This document shows, piece by piece, positions 6,228 to 12,991 of a DNA stretch of 12,991 nucleotides. A program made the position numbers and the translations under genes. This DNA comes from JAENVT01 sp031370825. GTDB taxonomy: Bacteria; Actinomycetota; Acidimicrobiia; Acidimicrobiales; Ilumatobacteraceae. A model generated the notes under the pieces. It did not search any database, was not told where the DNA came from, and was given only the letters and a program-made list of their open reading frames with translations. Each line of letters starts with the position of its first letter. Position 1 is the stretch's first letter. The stretch covers positions 1-12,991 of the forward strand of contig JANMRB010000171.1 of assembly GCA_031370825.1 (NCBI GenBank), written 5' to 3'.

Positions 6228-7001
6228 TCAGTCGGACGCGCCCGAGAGGCGCATGTGCGACATTTGCCAGTTCGCCACAACGAGAGCGACGACTGTCACG
6301 ATCAACAGCCGAACGATCGCAGCGCCACCCTGTGGGATGCCGGCGCGAATGAGCCGGGTGGGAGCATCATCGAGGTAGCCGACGAAGATTGCCCGCGATT
6401 CCCACGTCGGGGAGAGCTGGGCTATTCCGGTCAACGCCGCGCCGAGGAGTCGCTCGACGAGGAACACGATCGCCAACGACCACGCCGCGGTACGTCGCGT
6501 GATGCAGCCGATTGCGATGAACAACGCGACGTACGAAACGCTGCCAACAGCTGCGGCGATGTAGGCGGGACCCGCCACCGAGGATGCGCCGGCAATTACA
6601 GCGGCCAGTGCGGTGGCGGGAGCGATCGTTATCAAGGCGACGAACGACCCGCCCAGCCACCTTCCGAGCACTATCTGCCACGTCGGCGTCGGCGAGAGCC
6701 AGGTGAAGTGGAACGTGCCCGCGCGCACTTCGGAACCGAGCACGGCGTCTCCGATGACGAGCGCTGCAATCGGCATCACCAGAGAAAAGATTCCCTCTGC
6801 GGCGACGTTGGCGAACGCACGCTCTCGTGTCGGGAAGTTATGGACCGCACGGGCGAGCAATCCGAAGAGAAAGGCGCCGCCACATGGCAACAGGATCGCG
6901 AACCAACGCTTCGGTGGTATGCACGACTGCCACGTGAAGATGACAATGGCAGCGAATCGAGAGCGTCGCGGCGCCGCCGTGATCTGCATTGGCTCGGTCA
7001 T
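6228..7001 (-). CDS. ABC-2 type transporter permease (second pair)
   Basis: This 257-residue integral membrane protein is the last gene of the four-gene ABC operon. Hydrophobic segments lie at about 33-53, 68-88, 115-137, 145-166, 172-192 and 226-244, six spans as expected for an ABC-2 half. After the second span it carries GDAVLGSEVRAGTFHFTWLS (84-103) and then PTWQIVLGRW (106-115). This is the charged cytoplasmic segment typical of such permeases. The ATG at 7001 overlaps the upstream ATPase stop as ATGA, so the start is well supported and the two are probably partners. Sequence identity with the other permease is not obvious by eye. The substrate is unknown; ABC-2 permeases usually export lipids, polysaccharides, peptides or drugs. 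Confidence 0.85.
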   Translation of the reverse strand: MTEPMQITAAPRRSRFAAIVIFTWQSCIPPKRWFAILLPCGGAFLFGLLARAVHNFPTRERAFANVAAEGIFSLVMPIAALVIGDAVLGSEVRAGTFHFTWLSPTPTWQIVLGRWLGGSFVALITIAPATALAAVIAGASSVAGPAYIAAAVGSVSYVALFIAIGCITRRTAAWSLAIVFLVERLLGAALTGIAQLSPTWESRAIFVGYLDDAPTRLIRAGIPQGGAAIVRLLIVTVVALVVANWQMSHMRLSGASD

Positions 7002-7984
7002 CGGACGAGCTCCCGGAAGAGGCTCTCCAACGAGTCGTCGAGCGCACGCACCTCGAGCAGCCGGATCGAAGCGTCGCGCGCCAACCGAGGAAGAGCCAGC
7101 GCGAGCTCCCTTGCTTGCACGGTCTGGATCACGAGCCCGTCGCGCATGGAATCGAAGCTGACCCCGGCTACCGATTCCAAGGCGATCAACGACGCCGCCA
7201 ATCGCCGTCCACTGTCGGAGCGGACCAGCACGTGCCGCGGCCGGTCGTCCATCGCGTCGCGAATCGCATGGCGCCCGCCGGCTGCCGCCAACCGGCCGTG
7301 CATGAGCACGATCATCCGTTCTGCCATGCGTTCGACCTCGTTCAACACGTGAGAGCTGACGATGACGGTTCGGCCGCTCGTACCGAGTTGCTTGAACAGA
7401 TCGATCAAGTGCAAACGCTGAACCGGATCGGCACCGTTCAATGGCTCGTCGAGCACCAGCACCTGCGGGTCGGTCACGAGTGCTGCAGCTATCTTCGTCC
7501 GTTGGCGCATGCCCTTGCTGAAGCCATCGACTCGGCGATCTCCGTCGTCGAGCATGGCAACGCTCCGTAGCGCCTTGTCGGGCGCCTCGCGGTCGGCGAC
7601 GCGGAACAGGTCCGCGGCGTAACACACCAGTTGACGGGCGGTGAGGCCGCCTGGCACCGCCTCGTCTTCCGGTACCAGCGCCATCCGACCGTGGATCTGG
7701 CGGTCCCGGCGTGGATCGCGCCCCTCCACTCGCACGGTTCCCTGGTTGACACCGATGAGGCCGGTCATCGCCCGCATCAGCGTGGTCTTACCGGCACCAT
7801 TCGGCCCAAGCAGGCCGGTAACTCCCGGACCGAACGAGCAGCTCAGCTCGGACAGAGCAACCTTGGGCCCGAACCACACTGACACGTCGGAGATCTCGAC
7901 GGTGGCGTCGGCGGCGAAGGCAGGGTCGCCTTCGCGCTGCGCGGGATCAGGATCGGCGGCACCGATATCGGACAACGGTGACAT
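6998..7984 (-). CDS. ABC transporter ATP-binding protein (second pair)
   Basis: The 328-residue ATPase powers transport with its neighbouring permeases. After a 27-residue acidic leader unlike the other ATPase, the core shows Walker A GPNGAGKT (60-67), a Q-loop region LVPEDE (103-108) with Glu where many families have Gln, and signature FSKGMRQR (155-162). Walker B VLVLDEP (175-181) leads into LNGADP (182-187), and the switch is His212. The C-terminal 80 residues (HVLVRSDSGRR, SLESLFRELVR) are the extra domain common in this ABC-2 ATPase branch. The ATG at 7984 shares one base with the upstream permease stop (TGATG). A longer frame extends upstream, but that part is only a shadow of the permease gene. 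All catalytic residues are present, so it should be active. Confidence 0.9.
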   Translation of the reverse strand: MSPLSDIGAADPDPAQREGDPAFAADATVEISDVSVWFGPKVALSELSCSFGPGVTGLLGPNGAGKTTLMRAMTGLIGVNQGTVRVEGRDPRRDRQIHGRMALVPEDEAVPGGLTARQLVCYAADLFRVADREAPDKALRSVAMLDDGDRRVDGFSKGMRQRTKIAAALVTDPQVLVLDEPLNGADPVQRLHLIDLFKQLGTSGRTVIVSSHVLNEVERMAERMIVLMHGRLAAAGGRHAIRDAMDDRPRHVLVRSDSGRRLAASLIALESVAGVSFDSMRDGLVIQTVQARELALALPRLARDASIRLLEVRALDDSLESLFRELVR

Positions 7985-8877
7985 CAGCGTTCGACCCACC
8001 GGTAGCGCTGGATGAGGACGCCGATCCCGATCAGCAGCACGACGAGGTACGTGGCGACGCTGAACAATCCGCCGTTGCTGACGCCGGCGAGCGGTGACTC
8101 GGGGTCGATGTGGCCGAGGAACACCAGATCGCGCAGGTACAGCGGCAGTGCCAGAACGTTGACGAGACCAGCGATCGAACCGTGTCCGGTCTCGAAGTCG
8201 CCCACGAGAATGCCCGACGAGATCGATGTGACCAGGAACAGGCCGATGACCGCGGCACCCGCCACGATCCGCCGGTCGGTCAGCGACGCGATCGCGACGC
8301 CGATCACCGCGTAGTACAGCGCCAGCAGGAATACTGCGACCGGGACTCGCCACAGGATCTCGAGGTGACCGGTGAAGTAGTCCGCTGCGCTGTCACTGAC
8401 CAGCATGTTGCCGACGAACAACACCACCTGCGGCAGGAACGAGAACGCGAAGAGGATCGAGGCGATGGCCCCGACCTTGGCAACCACGTAGTCGACACCT
8501 GTCAGTGGGCGGGCGAACATCAACGGAAGCACCCGCTGCCGGCGGTCGGGGCACATGACATCGGGGGCGACGAGAGCGACGAACAGCAAGAGCGCCGAAG
8601 ACACGCCCACGTAATCGCGATAGGTGATGATCTCCAGCTTGTTCTCGAGGCGATCTCGCGTCACGTAACCGATGCCGACGTTGACGATTGCGGGGATCGT
8701 GACGACGCCCAACAGCACGAACGGGGCGAACTTCTGGCGCCACGACCGCCGAATGCCCAATGCCCGACGTATCGACGCCTTGTACAGCGCGAACGTCGCA
8801 GCACCGCGAAGGCCACGTGGGCCCTCGTACGGTCGATAGCCGCGGTCGTAGACGGCGCCTGCACCCAACACGCTCAC
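7984..8877 (-). CDS. ABC-2 type transporter permease (first pair)
   Basis: A 297-residue membrane protein beginning with a soluble arm. The arm contains YDRGYRPYEGPR (10-21), a motif typical of one ABC-2 permease branch. Hydrophobic spans lie at about 51-71, 92-106, 132-158, 178-198, 205-224 and 272-290. Between the second and third is the polar stretch CPDRRQRVLPLMFARPLTGV (109-128), which resembles the ATPase-contacting loop of ABC-2 permeases. The start is GTG at 8877, overlapping the stop of the first ATPase as GTGA. The stop overlaps the start of the second ATPase as TGATG. Such tight coupling on both sides suggests stoichiometric production with its ATPase. The substrate is unknown. Confidence 0.86.
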   Translation of the reverse strand: MSVLGAGAVYDRGYRPYEGPRGLRGAATFALYKASIRRALGIRRSWRQKFAPFVLLGVVTIPAIVNVGIGYVTRDRLENKLEIITYRDYVGVSSALLLFVALVAPDVMCPDRRQRVLPLMFARPLTGVDYVVAKVGAIASILFAFSFLPQVVLFVGNMLVSDSAADYFTGHLEILWRVPVAVFLLALYYAVIGVAIASLTDRRIVAGAAVIGLFLVTSISSGILVGDFETGHGSIAGLVNVLALPLYLRDLVFLGHIDPESPLAGVSNGGLFSVATYLVVLLIGIGVLIQRYRWVER

Positions 8878-9791
8878 GAATTGCTCCCGGCGAGACGGAG
8901 GAAGACCTCGTCGAGTGATGTCAATCGAGTCGAGAGACGATAGAGCGGGAGCCCGAGGTCGGCTATCACATCTCGCAGCAGATCCATCTGCTCGTTGCCC
9001 TCAACGGTGACCTCGACCAGACCATCGTCGGCAGCCGCCACCAGGCCGGCTCTGGCGAGACCTGCGGCCAGCGCCTTCCCACCGTCGCCGACATCCACCG
9101 TCACCAGCCCGGTGCGCTCGAGCAGCGAATCGGTGCCGCCCGAGACCACGAGACGTCCGGCATCGATCATGACGACGTGGTCGCAGACCTGCTGCACATC
9201 GTCGAGCAGGTGGGTAGCCATGATCACAGAGATCCCGAACGAGCCGAGCCGGGCGACGAGTGCCAGCATCTCTTCGCGTCCGACCGGATCGAGACCGGCG
9301 GTCGGTTCGTCGAGCAGAACCAGTTCGGGGTCCCCGACCAGAGCTTGCGCGAGCTTGGCCCGTTGGCGCATCCCGGTCGAGAATCCGCTGATCGGCCGAA
9401 ACCTCGCTTCGTCGAGCCCGACCAGGTCGAGGATGTCGGACGCCCGCTGACGCGCTGCTCGTGCAGGCAAGCCACTGAGCTCGCCGAACGTCGAGACGAC
9501 ATCGGCGGCGGTCTGATCAAGAGGCAGGCAGTCGTGCTCGGGCATGTAGCCGAGGCGCGACCGAACCTCGATCGGGTTGGCGGAGACATCGATGCCGCAA
9601 ACCTCGATGGTGCCGTCGGTCGGTTTGGAGAGCCCCAGCAGCAGGCGAAACATGGTCGTCTTGCCTGCGCCGTTCGCACCGACAAGGCCGACGAGACCCC
9701 GCGGCAAAGCGATGGTGAGGTCGTCGAGAGCCGTTACCCCCGGGTATTGCTTGGTCAGACCATCGATGCGGAGGAGGGGATCAGCTAGCAC
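8874..9791 (-). CDS. ABC transporter ATP-binding protein (first pair)
   Basis: The 305-residue ATPase opens the four-gene ABC unit. It shows Walker A GANGAGKTT (38-46), the Q-loop region GYMPEHDCLP (81-90) with Glu85, and signature FSTGMRQR (137-144). Walker B LVLLDEPTAGLDP (157-169) and switch His194 in MATHLLDD follow. A C-terminal domain ends SLDEVFLRL (292-300), the usual tail of DrrA/CcmA-like ATPases. The start is GTG at 9791 with no convincing Shine-Dalgarno sequence. The stop of the LigD-like gene is only 36 bases upstream, so the ABC unit may be co-transcribed from there. It pairs with the permease that overlaps its 3' end. The presence of two different ATPases and two different permeases suggests either a four-subunit heteromeric exporter or two exporters with linked functions. 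Confidence 0.92.
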   Translation of the reverse strand: MLADPLLRIDGLTKQYPGVTALDDLTIALPRGLVGLVGANGAGKTTMFRLLLGLSKPTDGTIEVCGIDVSANPIEVRSRLGYMPEHDCLPLDQTAADVVSTFGELSGLPARAARQRASDILDLVGLDEARFRPISGFSTGMRQRAKLAQALVGDPELVLLDEPTAGLDPVGREEMLALVARLGSFGISVIMATHLLDDVQQVCDHVVMIDAGRLVVSGGTDSLLERTGLVTVDVGDGGKALAAGLARAGLVAAADDGLVEVTVEGNEQMDLLRDVIADLGLPLYRLSTRLTSLDEVFLRLAGSNS

Positions 9792-9827
9792 GACGCCGGA
9801 GAGTCTGGCACGTCGAGCGTCGGGTGT

Positions 9828-10802
9828 TCATTCGTCCGGCGAATCCGTCGTGCCGGGATCGGCGGCCCCGGCACGCTCGTCGCGCTCCGCCCAGGCCAGC
9901 AACTGGTCGATCTCGAACACGGCGTCGTCGATGTGGCCGTGCAGATCGCCGAGCTCGGCGAAGCGTTGCGGGACGGTCGCAACGGTGAGATCGGCCGGGT
10001 TGACGTCGTCGACCTCGTCCCACAGGATCGGCGTCGACACACGGGCATCGGGGAACCCGCGGACCGAATAGGCCGCAGCCATCGTGTGGTCCCGTGCATT
10101 CTGGTTGTAGTCGACGAACACCGCGTTCGGGTCACGGTCCTTGCGCCACCACGTCGTGGTGACATCGCCGGCCGCGCGTCGGTGGACATAGCGGGCGAAA
10201 GCCAACGCGGCGCGGCGTACGTCGGTGAAGCCATGAGACGGTTCGATTCGGACATAGATGTGCAAACCACGGCCTCCGGAGGTCTTCGGCCAGCCGACAG
10301 CGCCGAGCTCGTCGAGCACCTCGTGTGCCACATGGGCCACCCGACGGACCGTCGCGAACGGACAATCGGGCATCGGGTCGAGGTCGATCCGCCACTCATC
10401 AGGCTTCTCCGTGTCTACCCGTCTCGAGTTCCACGGATGAAACTCGACCGTTGACATCTGCACCGCCCAGATCACTTCGGCCAGTTCGGTCACGCACAAC
10501 TCGTCCGCGTGCTGCCCGTAGCGCGGAAAGAACAGGCGCACGGTACCCAGCCACGGGGGCGCTCCCTTGGGAACCCGCTTCTGGTGGACCTTCTCACCCG
10601 TGACACCAGTCGGGAAGCGGTGCAACATGCACGGCCGCTCCCGCAGCGCGTTGACAATCCCATCACCGACGCTCAGATAGTAGTTGACCAGGTCGAGCTT
10701 GGTTGCTCCGACCTCCGGGAAATAAATGCGGTCCGGGTTGGAGACACGCACCAGTCGATCCCCAACCGCAACTTCGATCGCAGGTTGGTTCGCGCCCGGC
10801 AC
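9828..10802 (-). CDS. Stand-alone LigD-type polymerase/primase domain
   Basis: The 324-residue protein matches the polymerase module of bacterial LigD, an archaeo-eukaryotic primase fold that fills gaps with (ribo)nucleotides in non-homologous end joining. It begins with the characteristic VSNPDRIYFPE (20-30). It carries the metal-binding pair Asp140 and Asp142 in WRIDLDP, the SGGRGLHIYV loop (175-184, His181), and a third acidic residue Asp231 in VFVDYNQNARD (228-238). All residues needed for catalysis are present. It is a single-domain version without ligase or phosphoesterase modules, as is common in actinobacteria. No Ku or ligase gene lies in the window, so its partners would be elsewhere. 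The GTG at 10802 lies 18 bases past nusB, has no Shine-Dalgarno sequence, and has a TACGGT six bases upstream. Confidence 0.92.
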   Translation of the reverse strand: MPGANQPAIEVAVGDRLVRVSNPDRIYFPEVGATKLDLVNYYLSVGDGIVNALRERPCMLHRFPTGVTGEKVHQKRVPKGAPPWLGTVRLFFPRYGQHADELCVTELAEVIWAVQMSTVEFHPWNSRRVDTEKPDEWRIDLDPMPDCPFATVRRVAHVAHEVLDELGAVGWPKTSGGRGLHIYVRIEPSHGFTDVRRAALAFARYVHRRAAGDVTTTWWRKDRDPNAVFVDYNQNARDHTMAAAYSVRGFPDARVSTPILWDEVDDVNPADLTVATVPQRFAELGDLHGHIDDAVFEIDQLLAWAERDERAGAADPGTTDSPDE

Positions 10803-10808
10803 GACATG

Positions 10809-10814
10809 ACCGTA
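10809..10814 (-). promoter_or_regulatory. Candidate -10 for a leaderless LigD-like transcript
   Basis: TACGGT (TANNNT type) on the minus strand lies six bases before the GTG at 10802, with no ribosome-binding site between. This is the same spacing as at the DUF2079 and glycosyltransferase starts. The -35 would fall inside the end of nusB (TTCGCC at 17 bases) and is poor. Read-through from nusB is an equally good explanation. Confidence 0.2.
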
Positions 10815-10820
10815 CCGCCG

Positions 10821-11243
10821 TCAGACGTTGGGGCGAAGCACCGGCACGAGCGCTGACAGCACGCCGTTGACGAAGCGCCCCGAATCGTCGGTCGAGAAGC
10901 GCTTGGCCAGTTCCACAGCTTCGTTGAGGACCACTGCAACCGGGACGTCGCTGCGACCCAGCAACTCGAAGCCGGCAATGCGCAGAACGGTGCGGTCGAT
11001 GGTTGGCATGCGCGCCAACGTCCAACCATGCGAGTGCTCGCTGATGGCCTCGTCGAGCTGGCTCTGGTGCTGCTCGACGCCTTCGACCAACAACGTGGTC
11101 AACTCGTCGGCCTCCGAGATCTGCGCGGCCAGGACTTCGCTGGCGGCGATGCCCTTGGAGTCGGCCTCGTAGAGCAGCATCATCGCCCGCTCGCGAGAGT
11201 CGGTGCGTTCGTCGTCAGCGCGGCGCTGCCTTCGTCGTGCCAC
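10821..11243 (-). CDS. nusB: Transcription antitermination factor NusB
   Basis: NusB binds boxA RNA together with ribosomal protein S10 and supports processive transcription of rRNA operons. The 140-residue product is the normal size for the all-helical family. It begins with a basic N-terminus (MARRRQRRADDERTDSRERA). The landmarks LLYEAD (23-28), GWTLARMPTIDRTVLRIAGF (73-92), DVPVAVVLNEAVELAKRF (99-116) and SGRFVNGVLS (121-130) follow. The GTG start at 11243 comes one base after the efp stop (TGAGGTG), so it is probably translated by ribosomes finishing efp. An open frame continues further upstream but only inside efp in another frame. Confidence 0.95.
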   Translation of the reverse strand: MARRRQRRADDERTDSRERAMMLLYEADSKGIAASEVLAAQISEADELTTLLVEGVEQHQSQLDEAISEHSHGWTLARMPTIDRTVLRIAGFELLGRSDVPVAVVLNEAVELAKRFSTDDSGRFVNGVLSALVPVLRPNV

Positions 11244-11244
11244 C

Positions 11245-11808
11245 TCAGACTCGGGTGATGTAGTCGCCGCTGCGCGTGTCGACCTTGACTCGGTCGCCCG
11301 GGTTGATGAACAGCGGCACCTGTAGGACCAGGCCGGTCTCGAGCGTCGCCGGCTTGCGGGCGCCGGAAACGCGATCGCCCTGCATGCCGGGCTCGGTATC
11401 GGTGACAGCCAACTCGACCGAAGCCGGGATCTCGATAGAAACGATGTCACCTTGATAGAACGCGATGATCGCGATGGATTGCTCGATCATGTAGTTGGCC
11501 GCGTCGCCGAGTGCACCTGGAGCAACGTGGATCTGGTCGTAGTTGTCGGTGTCCATGAACACGTACTCGTCGCCGTCCCGATACAGGAACTGCATGTCCT
11601 TCTTCTCAAGCAGCGCCTGCTCGACGCGCACGCCGGCGTTGAACGTGCGGTCGAAGACGTTGCCGGTCTTCACGTTGCGCAACTTGGTGCGCACGAATGC
11701 GCCGCCCTTGCCTGGCTTGACGTGTTGGAACTCGACCACCTGGAACAGCCCGTTGTCGAGCTGGAGGGTGATTCCGTTCTTCAGGTCGTTGGTGGTGATG
11801 GCGGGCAC
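11245..11808 (-). CDS. efp: Translation elongation factor P
   Basis: EF-P enters the ribosomal E site and relieves stalling at consecutive prolines. The 187-residue protein has the normal three-domain length: a KOW-like N-terminal domain with the tip loop KPGKGGAF (31-38, Lys34), then two OB domains ending in GDYITRV. Lys34 is the residue modified in some bacteria. No modifying enzyme is seen nearby, and actinobacterial EF-P is reported to work unmodified with the PGKG loop. The GTG at 11808 has a good ribosome-binding site, AGAAGGA at 11821-11815, six bases away. The first nine codons overlap the 3' end of pepQ in another frame. Confidence 0.97.
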   Translation of the reverse strand: MPAITTNDLKNGITLQLDNGLFQVVEFQHVKPGKGGAFVRTKLRNVKTGNVFDRTFNAGVRVEQALLEKKDMQFLYRDGDEYVFMDTDNYDQIHVAPGALGDAANYMIEQSIAIIAFYQGDIVSIEIPASVELAVTDTEPGMQGDRVSGARKPATLETGLVLQVPLFINPGDRVKVDTRSGDYITRV

Positions 11809-12890
11809 GGTGAATCCTTCTGCGATGCAGTCAGTACGCGGCAGCCATTTTCCGTCACGACCACGAGGTCTTCGACACGGATACCGCCGAATCCTTCACG
11901 ATAGACCCCAGGCTCCACGGTCACTACGTCTCCAACCTGCAATTTCAGATCGCCGGTTCGATTGATGAACGGGTCTTCGTGAATCAGCAAACCCACACCA
12001 TGACCCGTTCCATGGCTGAACCATTCGCCATAACCGGCCTCAGCGATCGCATTGCGACAGACGGCGTCGAGCTCCGCGCTGCTGATGCCCGCCTCCACGG
12101 CGGCTACGCCCGCACACTGCGCGTTCAGCACGATCTCGTAGAGCTCCTGCTGAAGCGAAGTCGCCTCGCCCACGAAGAAGGTGCGGGTCATGTCGCTGTG
12201 GTAGCCGTCGTAGAGCGCTCCGACGTCGATGATCACGGTGTGCCCGTTCATGATCATCTCGTCGGTCGGTCGGTGATGTGGACGCGCTGCGTGCACCGGC
12301 CCAGTGGCGACAATCGTCTCGTAGCTCGGACCACTGGCACCGAACTCGCGCATACGGATCTCGAGCTGGTTACGAACCTGCGCCTCGGTACGACCCTCCA
12401 AGCCTGCGCCCTCCAGAACCTCTGAGAGGGCGGCGTCGGCGATCCTGCTGGCCTCGGCCATGCGGGCGATCTCACCGTCGTCCTTCGACCGTCGTTCAGC
12501 CTCGACCACCCCACCCACCGGGACCATCGACGTCTTGAACAGGTTCTGGAACCGTTGGAACTGCTCGTAGGTCACGTGGGCCGATTCGAAGCCAACCGAC
12601 GCGAAGTTGGCAACCTCGGCAGCCAGTGAATCGAGCATCTCGCCGCTGGACAATCCGACTATCACCCGGCCATCGACGCCGGCTTCCTTCAGCTGAGCCG
12701 CGGCCTGTTCGCCGTAGCGACCGTCAGTGACCAGCACGAGGTCATCGGGTGTGAGCAACGCCCACCCGTTGGAGCCAGTGAAACCGGTCAACCAGCGGAT
12801 GTTGCTGAGGTCGCTGACCAACAGGGCCGCGGCCTGATCGAACCGCCGACGGACGCGCGCCGCGCGGCCGGCAACCTCCAGCGGTGGCAT
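11781..12890 (-). CDS. pepQ: M24 family Xaa-Pro aminopeptidase
   Basis: This cytoplasmic dinuclear metallopeptidase removes residues ahead of proline. From the ATG at 12890 it has 369 residues. A creatinase-type N-terminal domain (about 1-130: SNIRWLTGFTGSNGW, VTDGRY) precedes the pita-bread catalytic domain. All five metal ligands are visible: Asp222 (IDVGA), Asp233 (HSDMTRT), His297 (SHGTGHGVG), Glu326 (TVEPGVY) and Glu340 (IRVEDL). The substrate-side histidines lie in ARPHHRPTD (202-210). A GTG one codon upstream (12893) is an alternative start; either overlaps the aroQ stop. The C-terminus carries an unusual tail, DSPCPPSPPTT, translated through the efp ribosome-binding site and first nine efp codons. 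Whether the enzyme is a dipeptidase or an aminopeptidase cannot be settled by eye. Confidence 0.93.
   Translation of the reverse strand: MPPLEVAGRAARVRRRFDQAAALLVSDLSNIRWLTGFTGSNGWALLTPDDLVLVTDGRYGEQAAAQLKEAGVDGRVIVGLSSGEMLDSLAAEVANFASVGFESAHVTYEQFQRFQNLFKTSMVPVGGVVEAERRSKDDGEIARMAEASRIADAALSEVLEGAGLEGRTEAQVRNQLEIRMREFGASGPSYETIVATGPVHAARPHHRPTDEMIMNGHTVIIDVGALYDGYHSDMTRTFFVGEATSLQQELYEIVLNAQCAGVAAVEAGISSAELDAVCRNAIAEAGYGEWFSHGTGHGVGLLIHEDPFINRTGDLKLQVGDVVTVEPGVYREGFGGIRVEDLVVVTENGCRVLTASQKDSPCPPSPPTT
11815..11821 (-). promoter_or_regulatory. Ribosome-binding site of efp, inside pepQ
   Basis: AGAAGGA on the minus strand, six bases before the GTG at 11808. It fixes the efp start and means ribosomes finishing pepQ pass directly over the efp initiation site. 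Confidence 0.6.
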
Positions 12891-12991
12891 CACGTCGAAC
12901 CCAATTTCGCAACGACGGCCTCGACGGCCAGCCGGTATCCAAGCATGCCGAAGCCCATGATCGACCCAGTCGACACCGGAGCGATGACGCT
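12890..12991 (-). CDS. aroQ: Type II 3-dehydroquinate dehydratase, C-terminal end (partial)
   Basis: Only the last 33 codons and the stop are in the window. They read SVIAPVSTGSIMGFGMLGYR followed by LAVEAVVAKLGST. This resembles the C-terminus of type II dehydroquinases, where a hydrophobic V.G.I.GFG..GYRLA block follows the catalytic histidine. The enzyme converts 3-dehydroquinate to 3-dehydroshikimate in aromatic amino acid synthesis. The position directly before pepQ and efp supports the call, since aroQ-pepQ-efp is a recurring bacterial order. The stop overlaps the pepQ start as TGATG (or GTGA if pepQ uses the GTG). The catalytic residues lie outside the window. Confidence 0.8.
   Translation of the reverse strand, partial: SVIAPVSTGSIMGFGMLGYRLAVEAVVAKLGST

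Noticed and set aside
6213..7352. A 379-codon open frame on the plus strand
   Set aside because: It lies antisense to the second ABC permease and ATPase, both of which have clear motifs. Its composition is typical of a reverse-strand shadow.
8874..9791. Glu instead of Gln in the Q-loop region of both ABC ATPases
   Set aside because: This is common in ABC-2 type ATPases of the DrrA/CcmA branch, so it is not evidence of an unusual or inactive enzyme.
10821..11450. A 209-codon version of nusB starting upstream
   Set aside because: The extra N-terminal residues lie inside efp in another frame and are low-complexity Arg/Ser. The GTG at 11243 gives the family length and one-base spacing to the efp stop.

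Overview
The window is high-GC bacterial chromosome with an actinobacterial character. Evidence is the GC-rich codon use, frequent GTG starts, several starts without a Shine-Dalgarno sequence, an F420-type luciferase-like oxidoreductase, and the order aroQ-pepQ-efp-nusB with carA-carB further down the same strand. A member of the Acidimicrobiia is my best guess, but that is inference. There is no sign of phage, insertion sequence, CRISPR array, rRNA or tRNA. The longest stretches without a firmly called gene are about 210-230 bases, and both are described below.

Layout, left to right. 1-585 (minus): N-terminal part of carB, running off the left edge. 585-1673 (minus): carA, whose stop overlaps the carB start. 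1670-1881: a divergent regulatory region upstream of carA. It holds a previously unlisted 36-codon upstream reading frame with a strong ribosome-binding site and an ATGA stop/start overlap with carA, a perfect 11-bp hairpin around the carA start codons, and a pair of mutually exclusive hairpins beside the upstream frame's own ribosome-binding site. 1882-3414 (plus): a glycosyltransferase-methyltransferase fusion. 3411-4970 (minus): a DUF2079 multi-spanning membrane protein whose stop codon shares a CTAG with the fusion's stop. 5114-5998 (plus): an LLM-class oxidoreductase, followed at 5995-6166 by what looks like a small gene broken by a one-base shift. 6228-9791 (minus): four tightly coupled genes for two ABC ATPases and two ABC-2 type permeases. 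9828-10802 (minus): a stand-alone LigD-type polymerase domain. 10821-12991 (minus): nusB, efp, pepQ and the end of aroQ, nearly every junction overlapping or within one base.

How it fits together. The right side is a conserved housekeeping cluster: shikimate pathway, prolyl peptidase, EF-P and a transcription antitermination factor. The left side is the start of the pyrimidine/arginine carbamoyl-phosphate module. From general knowledge of actinobacterial chromosomes, pyrimidine genes often follow nusB directly. Here about 9 kb of accessory genes (DNA repair polymerase, ABC exporter, oxidoreductase, envelope glycosylation) lie between them. The most interesting signal is the layered RNA architecture in front of carA. 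It suggests that carAB expression depends on translation of a short upstream frame. No computation was run; all structures were paired by eye.
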